Source of the DNA: Posidoniimonas corsicana
Lineage (GTDB): Bacteria > Planctomycetota > Planctomycetia > Pirellulales > Lacipirellulaceae
DNA: 64,000 nucleotides
Direction of reading: 5' to 3'
Assembly (NCBI RefSeq): GCF_007859765.1
Contig: NZ_SIHJ01000001.1
Span: 806,767 to 870,766 of the forward strand
Of this stretch, positions 58,753 through 64,000 are shown one piece after another; within the stretch, counting starts at the first letter, position 1; the number at the start of each line of letters is the position of its first letter. The position numbers and the translations under genes were made by a program. The notes beneath the pieces were generated by a model, which saw only the letters and a list, made by a program, of their open reading frames with translations, was not told the origin of the DNA and ran no database searches.

Positions 58753-60141
58753 CTACACGCTGGCGGTCGCGTATTCCTCTTCCCGGAGCACGCCAGGCAT
58801 CGGCGTAGGGTAGCGGCCCTCGCCGTCTGGCATCACCGGCGCCGGCCCGTTCGGCGTGAAGTCGGCCACTCCCGGGGCAAACTCAACGGGGCAGTGCAGC
58901 ATCTGATCGAACGTGATCTCCTGGCCCGTGTGGGCGGCCATGCGGCCCATGCTGGTCACGACGCTCGCCTCAACTCCACGCGGCACCTCGTTGTAGGGGG
59001 TGTCATTGATGATCGCCGCGACCAGGTCCTCCCATTCCAGGCGGTACGGATTCTGTTCGGGCTGCGGGTACGCCCACGTGATCTCGCGGCGGTTCTGGCG
59101 CTGGCCGCTGAAGGTCTTCACACGGCCGGGCGAGTGGCCCGATGCGCTGACGACCGCCGAACCCTTGCTGCCGTGGGCGACGCTGGACATGTCGTTCTTG
59201 CAGCCCGGCATGATCCGCGTTCCGAAGAACATGGTCGCGCCATCGGGGTAGGTGTACTCAATCGAATACGTGTCGAAGTTCTGGTCGATGTAGTCATTGC
59301 GGTAGTGTCGACCACCGATGCCCACGGCTTTGACCGGCCAGGCGTTCTTCATCCACGAAAGCTCGTCGATCTGGTGGATGTTGAAGTCGCTAAACAGTCC
59401 GCCGCTGGCCCACAAGAAGCTGTGGAACCGCTCGACCTGCCACATCAGTTCCGGCCGCCCCTCGGGCTTGCGGGTCGAGAAGCAGGTCACTACCGGTCCG
59501 TGCATGCGGTAGCCACGCATCGAGATGATGTCGCCGATCTCGCCATCGGCGATCCGCTGGTGCAGCTCCTGCCGGCCGCGGCAGTGCCGCACCATGAGGC
59601 CAACGCCGCACTTGAGGTTCTTCTCGCTGGCTTGCTTGGCAAGTTCGAGCATGCGGAGGGAGGTGGGGCCGTCGGCCGTGAGCGGCTTCTCCATGAAGAC
59701 GTGCAGCCCGCGGTCGATCGCGTACTGGAAGTGCGGGCCGCGGAACGCCAGCGGCGTGGCGAAGATGGCGATGTCGCCGGGGCGGAGCTGGTCGAGGGCG
59801 TCGCGGTACGCGTCGAACCCGACGAAGCGGCGTTCGGTCGGCACGTCCACCCTGTCTGGTTGGCCGGCGAACTCCTGCGTGAGCGCGTCGAGGCTGGTGC
59901 TGAGCCGGTGGTCGAACACGTCGGCCATCGCCACCAGCTTGAGCGGCGCGGCGGTCACGTACAGTGCGTCGGCGGCGGCGCCGGTCCCACGCCCGCCGCA
60001 ACCGACCAGCGCAACGCGGATGGTGTTGTCCGAGCCGTGCTGCGCGAACGCGTTGCGCGGCGCGGCGGCCAGCATCGAGAGGGCGCCGGCCGTCTTAAGA
60101 AATCCTCGCCGGCTCGAGTCCGCTTGGGTTATATCTGCCAC
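58753..60141 (-). CDS. Gfo/Idh/MocA family oxidoreductase with Tat signal (second copy in window)
   Basis: 462 residues. Twin-arginine start SSRRGFLKTAGALSMLAAAPRNAFA, then VALVGCGGRGTGAAAD (dinucleotide loop), HVFMEKPLTADG (EKP) and FSDFNIHQIDELSWM. It differs clearly from the copy at 51.8 kb, so it is not a recent duplicate. It should act on a sugar-like substrate after export. It follows the cytochrome/FGE gene on the same strand with a 51 nt gap, so the two may be co-expressed. Confidence 0.92.
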   Translation of the reverse strand: MADITQADSSRRGFLKTAGALSMLAAAPRNAFAQHGSDNTIRVALVGCGGRGTGAAADALYVTAAPLKLVAMADVFDHRLSTSLDALTQEFAGQPDRVDVPTERRFVGFDAYRDALDQLRPGDIAIFATPLAFRGPHFQYAIDRGLHVFMEKPLTADGPTSLRMLELAKQASEKNLKCGVGLMVRHCRGRQELHQRIADGEIGDIISMRGYRMHGPVVTCFSTRKPEGRPELMWQVERFHSFLWASGGLFSDFNIHQIDELSWMKNAWPVKAVGIGGRHYRNDYIDQNFDTYSIEYTYPDGATMFFGTRIMPGCKNDMSSVAHGSKGSAVVSASGHSPGRVKTFSGQRQNRREITWAYPQPEQNPYRLEWEDLVAAIINDTPYNEVPRGVEASVVTSMGRMAAHTGQEITFDQMLHCPVEFAPGVADFTPNGPAPVMPDGEGRYPTPMPGVLREEEYATASV

Positions 60142-60192
60142 GGCGTCTTCCTCGCTAAGGGAAAGTGAAAAGTGCGGAGCAGCCAGGTTGGT

Positions 60193-61659
60193 TTACTTTA
60201 TCAGGTCGGACGCGCTGTTCCAAAACGCGTCCATCTCGTCGACAGTTGGGGTCCGCTGCGGGCGGACCACGCGGAACCCGAGCCACTGCGCGTCTGTGTG
60301 GTACCAGATGCTCTTAGGGAGCTGCGGGTCCTGCTGTTTCCAGATCGGGTCTGAGCCCTTGCGGAAGGCCGAACGCAGGTTCTCTGGGTCGTCGTCCCAC
60401 CCGCCGCCGCGAACGGCCCGCGGGTAGAGCGTCCGGGGACGCATGAACGGGTCCGCTGCGCTCTTGTTTACCCGCTCGAAGTAGTCGGGCAGGTATTGGT
60501 CGGCGGTCCACTCCATCACGTTGCCGTGCATGTCGTACAGGCCCCACGCGTTGGGCTTCTTGGCGCCAACCTTGTGATACCTTTCGCCGCTGTTGTCGTA
60601 GAACCATCCGTACTCGCTCAGCTTGGCCGGGTCGTCGCCGAACGAGTAGGCCGACCGTGAACCGGCCCGGCACGCGTACTCCCATTCGGCCTCCGTTGGG
60701 AGTCGGTAGAACCGCCCGGTCTGGGCGCTCAGCCACTGGCAGTACTTGTTGGCGGCGTGCTGGGTCATGCTGATCGCCGGGTAGCCCGACTGCCCCATGC
60801 CGAAGCTCATCTCCATGTAGGGCGCGGTCGGGGCGCTCACCGCGTCGACCATGGTGTGCCGCTGGGGGTCGTAGTCCTTGCGGGCGCCGTTCTTCCTCCG
60901 CTCCACCGTGGTGACCATGAAGGGCTCGTACTCGTCCCAGGTCACCTCGCGGGCGCCCATCCAGAACGGGCTGATCGTCACCTTGGCCTGCGGGCCCTCG
61001 TTGTCGTGCCGGCTCACCTCGGTCGGAGGGCTGCCCATTGAGAACTCGCCTCCCGGGATCGCCTTCATCTCAAACACGACGCCGGTCCGCGGGATCTTCT
61101 CCTCGTACCCAGCGATCTTTGCCGAGGCGTCGCGTTTCGACTGCTCGACAATCTTGGCGTGGATTTGCTCGAGCAGGTCCCGGTTGTCCGGCGTGTAGGA
61201 CCGGTCGCGGGGCTTGGCCCGCGGATGGAGCGTCTCGCTCGCGGGCCAGCGGGCGCCGGCGGCGATCCATGCGCGGATCGTGTCGATGGATTTCTTGTCG
61301 AGCGGGCCGCCGGCGTCGGCGGGCGGCATCAGCTCATCGGAATCCGCGTCGGCCGCCATGGTGGTGTAGAGGGAGCTGGCGTCGGGATCGCCCGCGACGA
61401 CCATCGGCTCGTTGTACTCGCTGTCAAACACCGCCTTCTTTGTTGACAGGTCGTAGCCGCTGTCCGAGTCCTCGCCGGCGTGGCAAGACAAACAGTTCTG
61501 CTCGAGAATCGGCTTCACGTCCTTGACGAAGTCGACCGCGGACGCGCAGCGAGCAGCGCCGCCCACAAGGAACCACCCCACCAGCGCCAACACGCAACAA
61601 GATCTAACTCTGCTGAACACCAAGTGCACCCCAATCCCGAGTGGCTGCCTACTGGTCAC
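60193..61659 (-). CDS. Exported PSCyt1 cytochrome c fused to a formylglycine-generating enzyme-like domain
   Basis: 488 residues (a GTG at 61629 would shorten it by 10). A signal peptide ends near CASAVD. The planctomycete cytochrome c module carries heme motif CLSCH and the LMPPADAGGPL loop (about 45-135). The C-terminal part (about 190-470) is an FGE/SUMF1-type domain: FSMGSPPTE, RLPTEAEWEYACRAG, WGLYDMHGNVMEWTAD, RGGGWDDDPENLRSAFR and GFRVVR. The two Cys used by true FGE for Cys-to-formylglycine conversion are not evident near the usual position, so it may be a non-sulfatase-activating relative. Confidence 0.9.
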   Translation of the reverse strand: MTSRQPLGIGVHLVFSRVRSCCVLALVGWFLVGGAARCASAVDFVKDVKPILEQNCLSCHAGEDSDSGYDLSTKKAVFDSEYNEPMVVAGDPDASSLYTTMAADADSDELMPPADAGGPLDKKSIDTIRAWIAAGARWPASETLHPRAKPRDRSYTPDNRDLLEQIHAKIVEQSKRDASAKIAGYEEKIPRTGVVFEMKAIPGGEFSMGSPPTEVSRHDNEGPQAKVTISPFWMGAREVTWDEYEPFMVTTVERRKNGARKDYDPQRHTMVDAVSAPTAPYMEMSFGMGQSGYPAISMTQHAANKYCQWLSAQTGRFYRLPTEAEWEYACRAGSRSAYSFGDDPAKLSEYGWFYDNSGERYHKVGAKKPNAWGLYDMHGNVMEWTADQYLPDYFERVNKSAADPFMRPRTLYPRAVRGGGWDDDPENLRSAFRKGSDPIWKQQDPQLPKSIWYHTDAQWLGFRVVRPQRTPTVDEMDAFWNSASDLIK

Positions 61660-61782
61660 CGCCGCAACCCGCCGCGAGGCTTCGGCGGAATGCCATCTCC
61701 TCCGAATGTAGACGCCGGTCGCGCGGCAAGCAACTTTCGCCCATTGCCGTCTGCGGACCGTGCCCGCTGCGGAACGGACGCG

Positions 61783-62634
61783 TTAGGACTCTAGCGACTC
61801 GAGGTGGGTGGTCCAGTTGATCTTGTCGTTGTGCGAGTGGGTGAACCCGATGCTCCGTTCGTAATCGACCAAGTCCTTGTGGCGGTAGGCGACGATGTAG
61901 GTCCGACGCCAACGCTCCGATCCGTTGCCGGGAGATCCGTGCAGGATCCGCTCGTTGTGCACGCTGACGCTGCCCCGCTTGACCGGCACCGACACGACCT
62001 GGTCGCCGTCGGCCACCTGGGCGGCCAGCGTGTGCGACTCTTCACGCTCGTTGCCCGCGCCGGCGCGGATCATCGGGCGGTGGGGGCGCAGCCGCGGCTC
62101 GGTGTGCGACCCGGGCACCACCTGAAGGCAGCCGTTCTCGTCGTTGGCGTCGTCCAGGGCGAGCGACACGGTGGCGGTCAGCGTGTCGAACTGCGGGGTG
62201 CTGGGCCAGTAGCCCAGATCCTGGTGCCACGCGAACTGGGCGCCGCCCTTCTTCGGACGTTTGGCGAGGAACTGGTCGTAGTCCAGCGTCGCGGTGTCGC
62301 CTAGCAGCTGACGCGAGATCGACTCGGCCCGCTGCTCGTAGATGTTGCCGACCAGCTCAGGCCGGTAGACACGGGGCAGCACCGCGTTGACGATCTGGTA
62401 GTCCTCGAACGCTCTGGTGTACGGCCCGCTCATATCGCAGAAGTCGCGACCCATATCGGGCACGCCGCCGTTCATGAAAACGTCGTAGATCGCCTCGATG
62501 GGCGCCAGCTCCTCCTCGGTCAGCACATCGTCCAGGATGATGTAGCCGTTCTCGTGGAAGTCGCGGATTTGATCCTCGGTTAGCACGTACTCGCTGCCCT
62601 TGGCGCCAAATCGTGTCTGTTGGTCGACGGCCAT
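61783..62634 (-). CDS. Phytanoyl-CoA dioxygenase family Fe(II)/2OG enzyme, canonical HxD type
   Basis: 283 residues. N-terminal DFHENGYIILDDVLTEEE is typical of PhyH proteins. Iron ligands are visible as WHQD (HxD) and a distal His in NERILHGSPGN, followed by an Arg-rich strand (WRRTYIVAYRH) for 2-oxoglutarate. It contrasts with the HxA enzyme at 17.2 kb. It should hydroxylate an unknown substrate. It is divergent from an AraC regulator with a 249 nt shared upstream region, so regulation by that gene is likely. Confidence 0.93.
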   Translation of the reverse strand: MAVDQQTRFGAKGSEYVLTEDQIRDFHENGYIILDDVLTEEELAPIEAIYDVFMNGGVPDMGRDFCDMSGPYTRAFEDYQIVNAVLPRVYRPELVGNIYEQRAESISRQLLGDTATLDYDQFLAKRPKKGGAQFAWHQDLGYWPSTPQFDTLTATVSLALDDANDENGCLQVVPGSHTEPRLRPHRPMIRAGAGNEREESHTLAAQVADGDQVVSVPVKRGSVSVHNERILHGSPGNGSERWRRTYIVAYRHKDLVDYERSIGFTHSHNDKINWTTHLESLES

Positions 62635-62883
62635 CTGCAGACTTCCTCCTGGAATCGAATGAGATCGTGGGATTCGCCCAAGTCCCCGCCTGACGAGTGA
62701 AGCACCGGCGGGTTGGGAAGAGCGGGATCGTCCGCAACGCCGTTGGGCGGCTCGGTCTCTCCCGTACTCGTCTCTTCACTCTAGTGCGACCGGGTGTGGG
62801 ATTCTCCGCGATTCACGGCACAAACCAATACTATCCACTCACCCAACAAACCATTCGCAGGCGAACTTGGTTACAATCCCACC

Positions 62884-63777
62884 ATGGCGGTTTATCGCGA
62901 GGTCATCGAATCCCCTCCCGACCAGTCGTTCCGGCTGCTGCAGTGGGAGAATTCACTGAGCGAGGTGCAGGTCTCGGTCGGCCCGGGCCGCTGGTCCGCG
63001 ATCGAGGGACGCGGCGAACGTTGGCACGCGCACCGAGCGGTTGAGCTCACCTACATCCACCGCGGATCGGGCACAAGATTCATCGGCGACCACATCGGCG
63101 CGATTGGGCCGCCGGAGCTGGTGCTGATCGGCGCAGACCTGCCGCACTACTGGCGGGGGTTGGACGAGTCCCGGGGTGCGGCATTGCAGTTCGACCTCAG
63201 CAACAGCGGGGGACTCGGCTCGCTGCGTGAGGCGGCTCGCCTCGCTAACCTCCGCGTCAATGCATCCCGCGGGTTGCTGTTCGACGAATCGCTAACGGCC
63301 GAGGTGGGCGAACGGATGTTGACGCTGTCGCGCTACGGACCGGTAGAGCGACTGGCGTCGGTGCTCGCCATCCTCGCTCGGCTTGAAGAGGCCTGCGAGC
63401 AGGCCGCACCGCTGTGCGAGAAGGAGTACACCATCACCGCGTCGGCCGCCCACGCCGACAAGATCCGTGACGCCATCGACCTGCTGCTCGAGCACCACGC
63501 CGAGGAGCTTACCGTAGACGATGTCGCGCAAGCGGTCGGCCTGTCCCGTGCGACTCTCTGCCGCTACTTCCGGCGGTACACGGGACGCAGCGTCGTGGCG
63601 TTCCTGAACGAAGCCCGCATCGACCAGGCGAAGCGGGCGCTGCACGAAACGGCCACCCCCATCAGCCAGATCGCCCTGGCGGTCGGATTCGGCAACCTAT
63701 CGAACTTCAACCGCCAGTTCCGACGAGCGGTGGGGCGTTCGCCCCGCGAGTACCGGCGTGCGAGCGCCGCCCAGTAG
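62884..63777 (+). CDS. AraC family transcriptional regulator with cupin sensor
   Basis: 297 residues from the ATG at 62884. The N-terminal cupin-like sensor (WHAHRAVELTYIHRGSGTRFIGD) is followed by a two-HTH AraC domain (about 195-290): VDDVAQAVGLSRATLCRYFRRYTG and ISQIALAVGFGNLSNFNRQFRRAVGRSPREYRR, the standard AraC signature. It probably activates the divergent PhyH gene in response to a small ligand, a common pairing in planctomycetes. Confidence 0.93.
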   Translation: MAVYREVIESPPDQSFRLLQWENSLSEVQVSVGPGRWSAIEGRGERWHAHRAVELTYIHRGSGTRFIGDHIGAIGPPELVLIGADLPHYWRGLDESRGAALQFDLSNSGGLGSLREAARLANLRVNASRGLLFDESLTAEVGERMLTLSRYGPVERLASVLAILARLEEACEQAAPLCEKEYTITASAAHADKIRDAIDLLLEHHAEELTVDDVAQAVGLSRATLCRYFRRYTGRSVVAFLNEARIDQAKRALHETATPISQIALAVGFGNLSNFNRQFRRAVGRSPREYRRASAAQ

Positions 63778-63789
63778 AGCGAGTCAAAG

Positions 63790-64000
63790 CTACCGGGCGT
63801 CGAGCACGCCCACTTGCTGCAGCCAGGGCCAGAAGCGCTCGACCCACTTGCCGCCCTCGCCGGGGCCGCCGATGGTGAAGGCCCCGTGCCCGCCGGTCTT
63901 GGTGACCCAGAGATGATGGTCGACGCCTGCGGACTGGTACGCGTCGGCGATGGACCGGGCGAACGACACGGGCGCGGTGCGGTCGTCTTCGGCCGACGCG
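63790..64000 (-). CDS. Alpha/beta hydrolase, C-terminal fragment (5' part beyond window)
   Basis: A minus-strand frame enters from the right edge and stops with TAG at 63790-63792 (69 codons visible). AEDDRTAPVSFARSIADAYQSAG followed by TKTGGHGAF is the last part of an alpha/beta hydrolase of the esterase/dienelactone type: the catalytic Asp loop (DDRTAPV) and catalytic His (GGHG). It likely cleaves an ester. The start lies outside the window. Confidence 0.8.
   Translation of the reverse strand, partial: ASAEDDRTAPVSFARSIADAYQSAGVDHHLWVTKTGGHGAFTIGGPGEGGKWVERFWPWLQQVGVLDAR

Overview
The window is GC-rich chromosomal DNA of a planctomycete, most likely order Pirellulales (Lacipirellulaceae-like). 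The grounds are five exported PEP-CTERM units with dockerin-like tails, two planctomycete-type (PSCyt1) cytochrome c proteins, twin-arginine Gfo/Idh/MocA oxidoreductases, an OprP-type porin, a truncated SecA paralogue and a Cys-rich exported protein. No rRNA, tRNA, CRISPR array, phage or transposase gene was seen.

Layout. 1-5 kb: a polytopic HTTM/DoxX-like membrane protein (cut by the window edge) coupled to a giant secreted protein. 5-9.8 kb: a proline/alanine-rich lipoprotein, a short SecA-family ATPase, a GNAT acetyltransferase and a PL10 pectate lyase. 10-12.9 kb: a translationally coupled operon of SAM hydrolase, bioA and a class I glutamine amidotransferase. 13-16.2 kb: a zincin-like protein with basic tails and a double PSCyt1 protein with a degenerate peptidase-like tail. 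16.2-18.3 kb: an SDR dehydrogenase behind a SyrB2-like Fe(II)/2-oxoglutarate enzyme whose iron-binding Asp is replaced by Ala, the hallmark of aliphatic halogenases; this is the most exciting gene in the window. 18.6-21.4 kb: two PEP-CTERM proteins fused in one frame. 21.8-24.3 kb: an azoreductase/DoxX/pirin operon and its MarR regulator, with two matching operators. 24.3-26.3 kb: long inverted repeats followed by a vsr-dcm pair. 26.3-32.7 kb: DUF454 and DUF6498 membrane proteins, a glycerol facilitator, a DUF1704 (QEGLA) metallopeptidase homologue, the Cys-rich protein and the porin. 33-39 kb: an S10 carboxypeptidase, then an operon-like run of UVR-motif protein, LarE, MoaD/ThiS-like protein and BNR propeller, and a DUF4912 protein. 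39.6-48.2 kb: a complete F1Fo ATP synthase operon (atpZ, atpI-like, B, E, F, H, A, G, D, C) with unusual N-terminal extensions on subunits a, b and c. 48.5-64 kb: a CorC/CNNM transporter, a duplicated beta-solenoid PEP-CTERM protein, two Gfo/Idh/MocA oxidoreductases, a GH28 polygalacturonase, a D-cysteine desulfhydrase-like enzyme, two further PEP-CTERM proteins, a cytochrome/FGE fusion, a canonical PhyH dioxygenase divergent from an AraC regulator, and the C-terminal end of an alpha/beta hydrolase.

How the genes fit together. The pectate lyase, the GH28 enzyme and the sugar-type oxidoreductases suit a polysaccharide-degrading lifestyle. The MarR cluster looks like an electrophile or quinone stress response. 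The LarE/MoaD-like/BNR run suggests an uncharacterised sulfur-transfer role. The halogenase-like gene has no carrier-protein or NRPS neighbour, so its substrate is open. Family assignments come from motif reading and memory of the families; no database search was run.
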